Below are positions 19,099 through 30,956 of a stretch of DNA of 64,000 nt, piece by piece (position 1 is the stretch's first letter; each line of letters opens with the position of its first letter). This stretch comes from Fistularia commersonii. Its lineage: Eukaryota; Chordata; Actinopteri; Syngnathiformes; Fistulariidae. The position numbers were made by a program, and so were the translations under genes. The DNA is taken from positions 18,340,392-18,404,391 of the forward strand of contig JBBMNZ010000003.1 of the NCBI GenBank assembly GCA_037954325.1. Direction: 5' to 3'. A model generated the notes under the pieces. The model was not told the origin of the DNA. It searched no databases and saw only the letters and a program-made list of their open reading frames with translations.

Positions 19099-20799
19099 CT
19101 GGAAAACAATGTCACAGTCAATCAATTGGCAGATTAAACTTCATTCATTCATTGTGTTTCACACGGAAGAGAAGAATATGAAGGAGATGGTTGAATTTCA
19201 GGAAACAAAGTACGAAACGTAAAAAATCGAATTTGTTATTTATTTAGGTATTTATTCGTTTAGCTGCAAATTTCTCACAATATGACATTTGAAGTGTTTA
19301 TCCAGACCAATTTAATAATCAAGTCTACATTCTAGCATGATAAAAATGGGCCTTCATCCCTGCGTTTGATACTGATAAGGGGAAACTACTTTTTAAATGC
19401 CATTAAATGCAAATACTATTTACATTTCTAAATTTGTTTACATTGTTGTGAACTTCTTACATTTCCCTGCACTATTTACTTCTGGTAACAACAGTATGTA
19501 TATTATCATTCATTTATTTATTTATCATCACTTGTCTGGCTGCACTACGGACGGCAAAGTAAAAATTTCATTGTATCACTGTTTTCAGAACATGACAATA
19601 AGCACTTTGAACCTTGAATCTTTGTTACTTATATACCATTATGTAATACTGAATACACAATACATAAATAAATGCATTTTCCCCAGCAGAATGAAAAAAA
19701 TTCTCAGTCAATTTCTATTTGAATTCTGATGAGAAGCTTCTAGAGCCTTTTGCTGAGTTCAATAAATATTACTGCATAACTAGATCTTAACAGAGACTGT
19801 GAACTTGGAATCCAATTTATTGCATATATTATCGCATATATTGTGCTTACAGTTTAAGCATTATAATATGGACAATGGAACATTGAGTCTCGAGTAATAA
19901 AAATGAAACTATCTCAATTTCTTAACAGATTAAAGCCTGGAGTTTTCCTGCTCATTTTGGCATTACAAGCAGGATGATAAATTCTCTGGTTATATTATTA
20001 CATCTTATATGTATTGTGTCTAATAATGATTTTATACTATGAGTTTGTTTTCAAAGGTCATGACTTGTGAACCACAATTTACAATTTGCAACCAGATCAA
20101 ATTTTTCCTCAGAAGATGGATTTCAGAAACTTCATAATCGTCTAGGATTGCATGAAAGACAGAACAACAAATATCAATCAAATATCACTACAGTACCTAA
20201 AATGACCCAAGAAATTACACTTTCTCCACAAATATCAAAGACAGCATTTGAATGCTTTCAATTCATGAAATATACATAAATAAACATCAGTCTCAAGTAC
20301 AACCTTTCACAAGTATTTACAAAAAATAGAGCTACCGCTCTAGCTTGGGATAAACTCGACCAGGGCAGAGTACATGACATGTTACTACGCTTAAGCATAT
20401 TTTTATTGCAAATGAAAATAGCAACCTAATATCTGTCTATCTTCCATTTCACCCAGCCCGGTCATTTTATATTTTCCTTGAATGAGAAGGCCCTGAATGT
20501 GTCTGAAGGGGAGTGGTTGGGGCTGGAAGGGCAGAATCAGAGACTATTTGGCAACTCATCCTCAAGATTATCAACATCTGCTCCGTGGGAACAGGCTTTT
20601 GATTGACAGGGATGGAGAGACTTCACGTTGCTCCTTCTAAACTGCGCAGCAACTGGTCTGTCTTTCTGTCTGTATTTTGTCTGTCCTTGTCTGAAAGGCA
20701 ATGTGCGCACACTGTGGATTTACAGCCCGGCTCACGACACACGCACTGTCACTGTCAGTGAAATCTGGAGTTAAAATCTCATTTGAAGGCCATCCTTAC
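19099..20799 (-). other. islr2: islr2 5' intron
   Basis: On the - strand the donor is CAG|GTAAGG (GT at 20799-20798) and the acceptor attgttttccag ends at 19099. The 1.7-kb intron is AT-rich with no recognised element. The join is inferred from strong splice sites and the conserved ISLR2 layout of a 5' exon followed by one coding exon. Confidence 0.75.
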
Positions 20800-21010
20800 C
20801 TGCGTTGTCATGTTTGGTCTCGTAAGGGAAATCGGAGAGGCAGCTGGTGTTTTCCTGGCCGAGAGAGGTGATCCCTCCCTCCGCCTCACACTGTAGAAAC
20901 ACGCGTGTCCGCGATCCGTGTCACCCACGGAGCTCTGTGTCCGCCAGAGTTGACTCCCGCCTCCTCAATCGGTCGTCCCATCCTGTGTCCTTCGGACAGC
21001 TCTCTGCATC
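20800..21010 (-). other. islr2: islr2 5' exon (boundary at the start approximate)
   Basis: This GC-rich segment ends at the GTAAGG donor. It contains an ATG at 20811-20809 followed by ACA ACG CAG. Spliced to GAT CAG AAA ATG GCA, this ATG is in frame with the islr2 start seven codons later. So either the exon is untranslated up to the second ATG, or the protein carries the short extension MTTQDQK. Confidence 0.6.
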
Positions 21011-21060
21011 TCGCCTCCCGAAAATATCTTTTTAAAGGGGACACGGACTTTTCTGATGAG
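20890..21060 (-). promoter_or_regulatory. islr2: Probable islr2 promoter region
   Basis: A GC- and CpG-richer patch in AT-rich surroundings has CCGCCTCC boxes, an inverted CCAAT-like ATTG near 20968 and a TTTAAAAAG-type TATA-like run near 21033 on the - strand. Its place just upstream of the splice donor suits an islr2 promoter. The start site is not determined. Confidence 0.5.
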
Positions 21061-21089
21061 GTGGAAGGGAGGAGACACCATGACAACAA

Positions 21090-22700
21090 GAAACGATCAT
21101 TACTCTACATGACGCAATTGGTTAAAAATATCAAAACAACAAAAACACCAACAACAATAATAAAAACAATCATAAAAATCTTCTTACTTCTTCTTGATAC
21201 TGGGTCAGTATTACTTTTATCATTAATAATTACTCATCAGTAATAAGAATAGAATAGAGCAGAAAAGAAAACATACTAATAATATACCACAACCACTAAT
21301 AATAATCCCCCTATTATGATGATTTATGCATTTTGATTTATTTTTTCATATTTCCATCTAATTATTTATTTATAACTTTTTGCCGCATTGCCCCGATTTT
21401 CAAGCTTCATCGTTGATTTGGGGGTAACTGTGGTGGTTCATTCCCCCGTTCCTCCTATTTTGCTTGCCAAGCTGTCCTTGGGCTGGACACTGAACCCCAA
21501 GTTGATCCCAATGGTCTGGCAAGCGTCTTTCATGGCAGCTCTGTCACCATCTGTGTGAAAATATGAGTGTGTGTACATGGATGAATACAATTTAGTGTAC
21601 AGTAAAGCCCTTTGATACTTCAAGGCAAAAGCACTGTGTAAGTTGAGACAATATAAATATTATCTTTACCTGGGGATTGACCGGCTCCACACATTGACCT
21701 TACGAGGTGACTCGAGGGCAAATTGCCCATAAATTTGCAAAGGCAACTGGATCCAATGTTGGTTAAAGGCATCCATTCATTCCTGTATAAGCAACTCTCC
21801 CATCCACAAACGGGACATGTTTATACAGTACAATAACTGTCTGATAAAAACATATAAAATCATGTAAAAAAGCCTGAAACTTTGTCACAAATGAAATCAC
21901 ACAAAAAATCCACAGCCATCAGTTAACTGGTTAACCTTGAAAAGGGAATGTCTCTGCAATGCTCGGAGTGAAAAATAAGCATGATCATACCCTGTGAAAG
22001 ACAGTAGTGAGGAGACTGGACAACTTTCCTCATGGTTTATGAATGAATGAATGGAACCACCATTGCTATAACACTGCATCACCTGTATAGCAGCCATAGT
22101 TTCCTGAATGAGCAAGAAAAAGACACTTTGAATCTGATGATTACTATCATCTGTCCTAAAACACTGCTAAAACACTGCCTGGCAGAGTCTTGGAAAGCTC
22201 ATGATCTGCGATAACAGATCATGAGCTACATAAAGATCACATGAAAGCTTTGTCAAGATCATCTGTATAAGGTTTCTAACATGTTAGATCGTCTTTGTCA
22301 GGAAGGTGAACAGGGAAGCCATGTTCCAACAAAAATACAAAAAAAAAAAAAAAAACATTGTCTGCTGATTCCCTACATATTCTTATATATGTCAAAGAGG
22401 TTCTGGGAATCCACAACAAACATAAAGGATACCATGCAATAATGTATATACCAAATGTTCTGGCAAAAAGTGCATGTTTATATAGCCAGGCGTTTATTAT
22501 CCTAATATTCTGTGATAAATTTCAAATATTCCAAAAAAAGAAACGTACACTCTTAAAGTCAAATGGAATTCAAAATATCCTTGCTATTGTAGAAGCTCCA
22601 TTGGATTTGGCCAAAGTTCTGATATACTAATTTGATCATCTAGTGTCCCCTACTGGCTGAAAGGAAGTATGCAGCTGTTTTCTTTTCAAATTTGCATGTA
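21090..22700. other. Intergenic DNA upstream of islr2
   Basis: Mostly unique AT-rich DNA. A perfect short hairpin lies at 22196-22227. No reading frame with a recognisable domain is present. Confidence 0.55.
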
Positions 22701-23572
22701 CAGTACTATACAGGAGGTAACCTGAAAGAGGTCAGTGACTGCAAAGTAGTTGTAGGTGAGAGTGTAGCCAGACAGCATAGGATGGTAGTTTGCAGGATGA
22801 CTGTAGTGACAAGGAAGATCAAGAGGACAAAGGCAGAGAAGAAGACAAAGTGGTGGAAGCTGAAATGGGAGGAGTGTTGTATGGTTTTTCAAGGAGGAGT
22901 TGAGAAAGGCTCTGGGTGGTCAGGGAGAGCTTTCAGATGATTTGACAACTACAGCTAATGTTATCAGGGAGACAGGTAGGAGAGTACTTTGTGTGTCATC
23001 TGGAAGGAAAGTAGATAAGGAGACTTGGTGGTGGAATGAGGAAGTGCAGGAGTATATACAGAGAAAGCAGATAGCAGAGAAGAAGTGGGATACTGAGAGG
23101 ACTGAAGAGAACAGACAGGAGTACAGGAGATACAATGTAAGGTAGAGATAGAGGTAGCAAAGGCAAAACAAGGGGCATACGATGACTTGTACCTGTATAC
23201 TCGGTTGGACAGTAAGGAGGGAGAGAATGACCTGTAGAGGGTGGCAAAACAGAGGGATAACGATGGAAAGGATGTACAACAGATCCGAGTGATTAAGGAT
23301 AGAGAGGGGAATGTATTGACAGATGCTAGAAGAGTAATGGGAAGATGGAAAGAGTACTTTGAAGAGCTGATGAATGTGGAAAATGAGAGGCAAGGGTAGA
23401 AGAGGTGACTATTGTAGACCACAAAGTAGCACAAATTAGTAAAAGTGAAGTTAGGAAGGCATTAAAGAGAATAAAGAGTAGAAAGGCATTTGGTCCTGAT
23501 GATATACCTGTGGAGGTATGAAAATTTCTAGGAGGCAACAGTAAAACTTCTGACTAGATTATTCAACAGGAT

Positions 23573-24006
23573 CTTAGCGTCACGGGTCACATGGGGTGGA
23601 CTCAAGCAGGGAACCACACCTCAGAGCAGAAATCTGGATTGAAAGCGCTTTACTGCGTTGAAACGGCAGGTAGGGTGTCGCTGGTAAGCCCCTGGCCCCG
23701 AGACAGAGTTGCACAGGGCTGGGTCTCACCAGGACGGGTGGCAGACAGGACAGGGTCAGATGTTACACCGGCCGACTGGGTCCGGTCGTGACAAGGTAGG
23801 GGTCAGCAGTTACACCGGCCAACTGGGTCCGGTCGTAACAGGGTAGGGGTCCGGCCGTGGCTGGAGTCCGCAGTGGTCTGAGAGCCACAATCCCCCAGCG
23901 CCAGGCAGAGCGTGCCACTGCCCTTTATAGGGATCTTGATTAGCGGCATCTGCTGCAGCTGGTGCTGATTACAAATTGGGATCAGGTGTGATACCCTGAC
24001 ACTTAG
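23573..24006. mobile_element. Nested 424-bp insertion with 5-bp duplication CTTAG
   Basis: The LINE text ggatcttag...agagtgag is split. CTTAG occurs at both edges (23573-23577 and 24002-24006), leaving an insert of 424 bp. Its ends, cgtcacgggt and the reverse of ataccctgaca, form imperfect inverted repeats, and the body is GC-rich. It has a roughly 48-bp tandem duplication with accggcc(g/a)actgggtccggt. It may be a non-autonomous DNA transposon or a short LTR-like element. The class is not settled. Confidence 0.7.
23765..23868. repeat. Tandem duplication, unit about 48 bp
   Basis: Two near-identical units, each with gttacaccggcc, actgggtccggtcgt and aggtaggggtc, lie inside the nested insertion. 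Confidence 0.8.
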
Positions 24007-26122
24007 AGAGTGAGAAGATGCCTGAAGAATGGAGACGAAGTGTGATGGTGCCCATTTTTGAGAGTAAGGGGGATGTGCAGAATTGCAGCAACTATAGAAG
24101 ATAAAGTGGATGAGCCATACAATGAAGTTATGGAAAGAGTAGTGGAAACTAGACTGAGAGCAGAAGTATGCATTTGTGAGCAGCAGTATGGCTTCATGCC
24201 TACAGAGTACTACAGATGCAGTATTTGCTTTGAGAATGCTAACAGAGAAGAACAGAGAAGGCCAGAGGGAGCTGCATTGTGTTTTTGTAGACTTAGAAAA
24301 AGCAGCTCTAGAGAGGAACTCTCTAGAAACTGTTACTGGTATTGGTATTGTATGAGTGAATCTGGAGTGGCTGAGAAGTATGTTAGACTGGTGCAGGACA
24401 TGTATGCTACCTGTGAGACAGTGGTGCGGTGTGCTGCAGGGGTAATGGACAAGTTGAAGGTGGAGGTGGGGCTCCACCAGGGATCAGCTCTGAGCCCCTT
24501 CTTGTTTGCAGTGTTGATGGACAGGCTGACAGATGAGGTTAGACAGGAATCTCCATTGTAATCTGTAGTGAGAGCCGAGTACAGGTTGAGGAAAATCTAG
24601 AGAGGTGGAGGTATGTGCTGGAAAGGAGAGGCATGAAAGTTAGTCGCAGCAAGACACAGTATATGTGTGTGAATGAGAGGAACTCTGATGGAACAGTGAG
24701 GCTACAGGGAGTGGAGATCAAGAGGTTGGAGGAACTCAGGTACTTGGGCTCAACAGTCCAGAGCAACGGTGAGTGTGGAAAAGAAGTGAAGAGTAGGGTT
24801 CAAGCGAGTTGGAATGGGTGGAGAAAAGTGTCAGGCATTGGTGTGAGAGTTGGTGTTGTAGTTGGTGTGAGAGAGGAGGATACAGAGAATAGGGTTAGAT
24901 GGAGAAGGTTGACTGGTGATCCCTGGAGGGAAAAGCCAAAAGGAGAAGAGGAAGTACAGTACTGTATACAAAGGTGTGTTCATTGGGCTGGATTTGTGGT
25001 TTTGGAAAAGTACCTCAGGATATAGAGCTTAGTAGGGACACTGCTTGAAGAAAAAAAAACAAGGTGTAATGTAGAAATAGGCCGTCTTCTCCAGTAGATG
25101 GCAGTATAATCCTAAAAGAAGCGGAATCATCTCTTAGATTTTGGGTCCACGAAGCTTTCAGGGCCACACTGGAGTTCAAAGTTATGAATTTGTTTCAAGA
25201 AATTACTTTTGAACACCCATCGCCCCCCCCCACACACACACATCTGTGTATACAATACACAGATGTATACAATACACAGATGTGTGTGAATGTATATATG
25301 AGAAAGAGAATAAATTATATATAGAATCAATTTTACATACATTTTTCAATGCTTTGTGTCTTGTTTTCTTTCACTATTTTGGCAAATAAGTGATTTTGCT
25401 TATTTAATGCATTTTGGAAGTGACAATTTACAGATCATTGATTTCTCTTTTTTTTTCACATTTAGGGAAGCATCAAAAACATTGATGAAACTTCCCCGAA
25501 CATCAGGTTACCACACTAGGTAGGTAATAACATATAGGATAAAAGATTAATTAAAAGACAAGATTGAAACTAAACGAAGAGTGTATTAAGATTTTTTTCT
25601 AATCATTGAATAAAGTTCATATTTTTGTATCTCCCTCAACTTAATAGCTTAAATCTACTCTTATTGATGTATAAATGGTGATACTTGTTTCTAAAAATCC
25701 TTTCAGGACTCCCTGGTACGCAACTTCTTCAGGGGGCCTAAGGGCCGCACTTTGCTTTGATTCTAAATCACGATTAAGTGGATATTCTGCTCCATGTAAG
25801 ATGAAAATGGCAATTTCATGGAAGTTGTTTATTTTTGCTGCTGGTGATCAAGCACGAGTGACTTTATTAGTCATTTTTCCACGATCTGGGATGAAAAATT
25901 TGCCCTTAAATGAGCTGGTTTAGAGCCTTCGGAGGGTAGGAGGATCGTATCCTTTTAGAACAGAACAACTCTGCGCTGGAGGATCGATGATCTGCCAACT
26001 GTTTTGTCTGAATGAGTGTTTTCCTCCTGTGACGCTTGTGGACATACAGCATGCATCCACGTGTGACACATAGGCTGAAATTAAAAGATCACATGTGTCA
26101 GTGGAGATTGTGAAGAGTCCCT

Positions 26123-26147
26123 ACACACACACACACACACACACACA
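26123..26147. repeat. (CA)n microsatellite
   Basis: A pure AC/CA run of about 12 units. Confidence 0.95.
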
Positions 26148-27056
26148 TACGCCTCCCTCCTCCTAGCCATCTCTCCACACCATGTGCTCCTTCCACCCTG
26201 TTCCTCCTGTGGAGGAGAACAGTGTGATTTAGGCAGTAATGCATTTCTATTGCTCCGTCTGCGATGCCCCGACGAACAAGCGGCCATCACACCACTGCGT
26301 AAAGAGCTCGCAGGGCTTTGGAGAGCCTCATTTAACTCCATAATCTTTCACAGCCATTGACATGTCAGCCTGGTGTAATGCACTCATGCACGTACAATAT
26401 ACAGACTGAGAGACAAAATAAGTCTGAACTAAAAGGAAAAAAAAGGAGTGCCGCTGCACGGCAGAGTGGAGGGAGAATTAACATACTGAAGACGCTGCAT
26501 TATGCAAATGTGTTATGGTTCCTCTCTGACAGAGCTGGTAAATTGGATGATGTTTTATGATGATGTAAGAGAGAGTTAAGGCTCGGCGGATCAGTGCATT
26601 TAATACTGCTTTGATATGTGTCCTCCTCCTCCAGCCCTGCCTCGGCATGTCCCGCAGCCCAGATCCTGAATTCATTAGCTCGTTTTTGTACAAGTCATTA
26701 TGAGCGTCTGCGTCCAGGCTGGTAGAGTCTGTAAGACAATAAAACAGCCTGGAGACGAGTTGGGGCCGCCTAAAGGCGCCCAGTGCTAAACCATGCTTAG
26801 GGGGATAAAGGGATTGGGATTGGGATTGACCATAGAGTGGGTCACACAGCAATCATTTCATTCAAAAAAAGAAAAAAAGAAGATCAAAATTTTTTTTTAG
26901 TGAGGTGTGTGGTTTTAAGGAGAAATAAGGATAACATGATCATGAGCAAGGTCAGATGCTTGGGAATATACAAGAATAAATCATGTTACAGTGGCTGAGT
27001 GAAATAAGGGAGCAGAGCATTGCAGGAATACTCAAAACGTACGAAACCCCCACCAG

Positions 27057-27098
27057 CACACACACACACACACACACACAGACACACACATACACAGA
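27057..27098. repeat. (CA)n microsatellite, interrupted
   Basis: A CA tract broken by single GA and TA units. Confidence 0.9.
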
Positions 27099-28939
27099 CA
27101 TCGTCACACATAGTATGGCAGCCTTGGCTTGGTTCTAAAGCTCTTAGCCGTTTGTTTAGTGTTACACAGGCTCCATTTACTCCTGATTGCCTGTGACTGG
27201 TGACCTTTGAACCCAATCCAAGCAGGTCCTGTAGGAGGAACCATCAATACTGGCAGCAGGTTGTTTTTGCCTCTGGGCTGGTGGATAAATGATGCCCTTG
27301 GTGGATACACTTGCTCTAAAGAGGAGCACAAACATGTGCGCTCATAGAAGAGAGAGAAACGGAATTTTGTTTGTTCCTGTGAGAGTCCACCTACTGATAG
27401 GTTGAGTTTATTATTAGAAAACATTACCCTGCTGTTTTATTACTAATTTATCCATTTGTCTCTTGAATTTTGCTTGAGTTACTTGCTTTATCATGGCAAA
27501 TACTGCTTCCATATAGTCCACAGGCATTTCAATGGCATTCCCACACTGCTACAATTCATTAATTTGATTTCAAATGTCTCAGTGATTTTTTTTACAAGCG
27601 ATAAGTGGTCTAATCAAATTTTAAGAATCAAAGTGATAATTCCCTTATTCTGAAATATATATTTGTTTGTTTTTGAATGTTTTTTTTCCTCTCTTAGAAG
27701 AAGATAGAAAGTTGAATATCTGGAGACACTGAAAAATAACATCTTGGGTTTTGAGACAAATTGTTTGATATTTTATGTACAGACTATAGATATAATCAAA
27801 AGACTGAGTGATAGTCAAATTTAAGATAACATACAGACCCTTACTCAGTAAAGTCACTTGATCAGAGCTTATTTATTGAATTAACATGATTTTTACGGCA
27901 ATTCCCAATCTGTTTTTTGCTTTGCTGATTGCTGTTGTCTGCATGATGCAAGCATTTGCTGCACCTTCAAAACGGCACTTTATGCACTTTCTGCTCTTTA
28001 GCTGGAGAGGTTTTACCTCGACCTTGTTTGCAGATTGCAGGTTCCATTTTTTTATTTCCTGCCAAGATTCAAAAGAATAAAGAATAAAGAAAAACTTCAT
28101 GTTTTTAGTTCTTCCTTTAGTTCTCTGAGTGAATATGTGTTTGAACTTTTTCCTGGAAGAAGAAAGTTAAAGCAGCATTGGATAAAGGGCATATGGGGTG
28201 ACACTGACTCAGTGATGTGATGCCTATCTGTTTCAAACAAGTCTCTTTAAAATTCGAGAAGAGGATTCAGAGTACACCAACTACCACTGACACACTTACA
28301 CATGCTACCTTTCTGTCATCATATATTTCAAGTTGTTTTTATACCAGAGCCAGCAGTTCAAGTTTTCAGCTTTCTTCTTCACTACCTCATTTTCTTCTTT
28401 TCAATCCTCATTTTTGAGGTGAAAACAATGAAATAAAAAGCTTGTAAAACATTTTGTTTGTTTCATTTGTGTCTCTTGGCACAATTGCTGAAAGAGCTTC
28501 TCTAACAGGCTTTGAGATCATCAAGGCTCTGAAATCAAGTATTTGTGAGGTTTTTATACAAGATCATTTTCATTGAGATCTGCAAGGATTGTAGCTCTGC
28601 AGACCTTCAGTGTTGATTTTCAGTTTGACGTTTTTTGTGAATAATCTATTGGACTGTATTCATTTGGCATAACATGATAAAATTATTATTGGAATAGAAA
28701 TTTTCTTGCAAGGACAAAAATGAGGTTCACATTTATTGAACATGACTCACGTGCTCCTCCATATTAATATTCACAATGCCGAAAGCTGTGCCCTGATTTA
28801 CTCTGCACTCGTATAGGAAATAGAAGTATTCGGCAATGACGCGCAGGAATGAGGGAAAGTATGCCGATTAAAATACAGCTGTCAAGCAAATAAACAAGCA
28901 AACAAATTGTCCACATGCAGAAACATGCAGACCCCCCCA

Positions 28940-28941
<2 letters not shown>

Positions 28942-29012
<71 letters not shown>
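28942..29012. repeat. Long (CA)n microsatellite
   Basis: About 35 uninterrupted CA units, the longest dinucleotide tract in the window. It is likely to be length-variable. Confidence 0.97.
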
Positions 29013-29013
<1 letters not shown>

Positions 29014-29187
29014 CACACCCACTTACACACATACACACATATATCCATTAAAGGTGATGAATTGTTGCCTTGTGGCAAGAGACCTTGATTTTGGGACATC
29101 ATCCAATATCAGGCCTTGGGCTGAAAAAAGAAGTGAGATACACTCCCTCATATATTTGAGAGTGTATCTTTTTTCTGTCTTCTTCAT

Positions 29188-29189
<2 letters not shown>

Positions 29190-29238
<49 letters not shown>

Positions 29239-29283
29239 TTCACATTCACATACACATTCACATACACATTCCCATACACACAC
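29190..29283. repeat. (CACATA)n array with CACATT variants
   Basis: A hexamer array that shifts to CACATT units toward its right end, showing stepwise divergence. Confidence 0.93.
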
Positions 29284-29817
29284 GGGTCAATATCCTTCCA
29301 TCCCAGCCCCTCACTCCTCCCTTCCCCTCCTTGCTGTCCGAAGTTCTTGTTACAGATACCGCAGATTTACTTGGGGGTCCCGGAAGCCTCCCATCACACA
29401 GGGAGAAAATTTATTCATCTCATCCTCTCTGGCTAGAGAGGTCACAGCCTTATCTCGTCCTCTGCTGTAGCGCTGTCAGTTCACTGGGCGCAAACCATAA
29501 CTTGTAGCTGTTAGAAAGAGAGCACCAAGCGGTCGGAGACTGTAGAGAGAGACAGAGAGGCAGTGACGAGAAGAGCAGAGATGTGTGGCGAGAAGAACGG
29601 CAAGCTTATGTTAAAAATGAAGAGGATGTACCATGCACCATGAATACAATCAAATCAAAAGAAGTGTGAAATAAATGACCGCTTCCGCACCGATATTGGT
29701 TGAAAGACAGGCCTTTTTGTTTTCTTCAAAAAATCACTGATTCTTTAATCAGCAGTGTTTACCCTCGATAATTATCAATGCTCCCGGCAGAAAAAATATA
29801 TTCGGCTTAAGACAGTC

Positions 29818-30541
29818 CATTCATCCATCCATCTATTTTCTACTGCTTCTCCGGGATTGGGCAGCAGCCGCAGCAGAAAGGCCCTCTGCCCTGCCATTGG
29901 TCCAGCTCCTAGGGGGGATCCTGAGGTGTTCCCTGGCCAGCCTGGAGAGATTGTCTCTCCGGCGTGTCCTGGTTCTTTTCCAAGGCCTCCTCCTCCTGGC
30001 TGGACATGCTCAGAACACCTCACCAGGTAGGCGTCCAGGAAGCATCCTAACCAGATGCCTGAGCCACCTCATCTGACATCTCTCATCTGAAGGACCAGCA
30101 ACTCTGATCTGAGCCTCTCCCAGATGGCTGAGCTCCTCACCTTATCTCTACAGGAGAACTCAGACACCCTGCGGAGAAAGTTCATTATAGCTGCTTGGAT
30201 CCACCACCTTGTTCTTTTGGTCATGACCCAGAGCTTGTTAACATAGGTGAGAGTAAGGACGTAGATAGACTGGTAAATTGTGAGCGTCGCCTTTTGGCTC
30301 AGCTCCTTCTTCACCTGGTCTGCAGAGTCTGCATCACTGCGGATGCCGCACCGATCCGCCTGTTGATGTCGTGTTCCATCCTTCCCTCACTCACTCGTGA
30401 ATAAGATCCCGAGATACTTGAACTTATCCACTAAGGGAAGCCAGAGTGGGTACGCCACCTGTTTCTAGCTAAGGAACCATGGTCTTGGACGTGGAGGGAC
30501 TGATCCTCATCCCGACCACTTCAAATTTGGCTGTGAGCTGC
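29818..30541 (-). mobile_element. Rex3 (RTE) LINE 3' half
   Basis: The CCATCCATC tail at 29822 marks the 3' end. Read on the - strand the element encodes KKELSQKATLTIYQSIYVLT, LWVMTKRTRWWIQAA, FLRRVSEFS and further Rex3 ORF2 C-terminal blocks. It begins in the region after the reverse-transcriptase core and is 5' truncated. Frames are broken by several changes. Confidence 0.85.
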
Positions 30542-30725
30542 TTTAAAAGTAAAAGTGTAAACATTGCCTGATAGAAAAGGAAAAAAAGTTAAGGGAGCCG
30601 GTTAAGAACATCAATATAAGCAACCACCAATCCCTGCTTACAAAATAAGGCAGTTCCAAAGTATTGGTCATAATTTCCAAACATTTCGCAAGTGAGCCTA
30701 TAGATGAGCGAGTCTTGCGACAAGC

Positions 30726-30956
30726 ATGGCTAGAAAAGTCCAAAGGATGAGGGTTGGAGCATCACACGAGAGGAATAAAAGGCTGTTGGCTCGGGCCCTA
30801 CAGGTCAGCTCTGACAACATGACGGTCAAGGCAGCTTTGAAAGTGAAGATCTACAAAGCGGGAGACCTCAGGCTCATGGCAGTTGGCAACAGAACCATAG
30901 TGGTCAAGATGAGAAAGTCGATGACTTCAGGAGACATCAAGATCTTTTTATTCTGA
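30726..30956 (+). pseudogene. Orphan coding-like segment (76 codons)
   Basis: An open frame from ATG at 30726 reads MARKVQRMRVGASHERNKRL and later TVKAALKVKIYKAGDLRLMA, then SGDIKIFLF and stop. It lies just beyond the Rex3 copy but does not match Rex3. The alternating pattern KVKIYKAG...RTIVVKMRKSM...DIKIF vaguely recalls the beta-strand start of netrin-type (NTR) domains such as that of netrin-4. That resemblance is weak. There is a splice-acceptor-like ccctacag at about 30.80 kb but no partner exon. It may be a decayed exon or chance. Confidence 0.25.

Larger units (their letters stand above)
22711..24955 (+). mobile_element. RTE-like LINE, degraded, interrupted by a second insertion
   Basis: The element begins in the end of the endonuclease and linker region (EVSDCKVVVGESVARQHRMV), continues through WWWNEEVQEYIQRK and the reverse-transcriptase block GLHQGSALSPFLFAVLMDRL, and reaches KVSRSKTQYMCVNERN and YLGSTVQSNGE. 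Frameshifts near 22.9 and 23.15 kb break it. The strand jumps from RQESP to VICSES, so the catalytic aspartate-pair motif is deleted near 24.56 kb. Another deletion removes the RLRWFGHV region near 24.84 kb. An unrelated insert lies at 23578-24001. It is non-functional. Confidence 0.85.
24956..29817. other. Intergenic DNA with microsatellites; no gene recognised
   Basis: This stretch holds an inverted repeat at 25235-25288, CA tracts at 26123, 27057 and 28942, a CACATA array at 29190 and a G-rich motif at 26800. The unique stretches at about 25.68-25.95 kb and 26.3-26.75 kb have balanced, non-repetitive composition and could be regulatory; conservation was not testable. Confidence 0.5.

Noticed and set aside
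19090..19125. ATG at 19125 as the islr2 start
   Set aside because: The first nine codons of that frame lie in the intron, upstream of the ttttccag acceptor. The real start is the ATG at 19089 or one in the 5' exon.
28907..29470. 187-codon open frame on the + strand
   Set aside because: Most of it is Thr-His repeat translated from the CA and CACATA arrays, and matching open frames exist on the other strand. It is a simple-repeat artefact.
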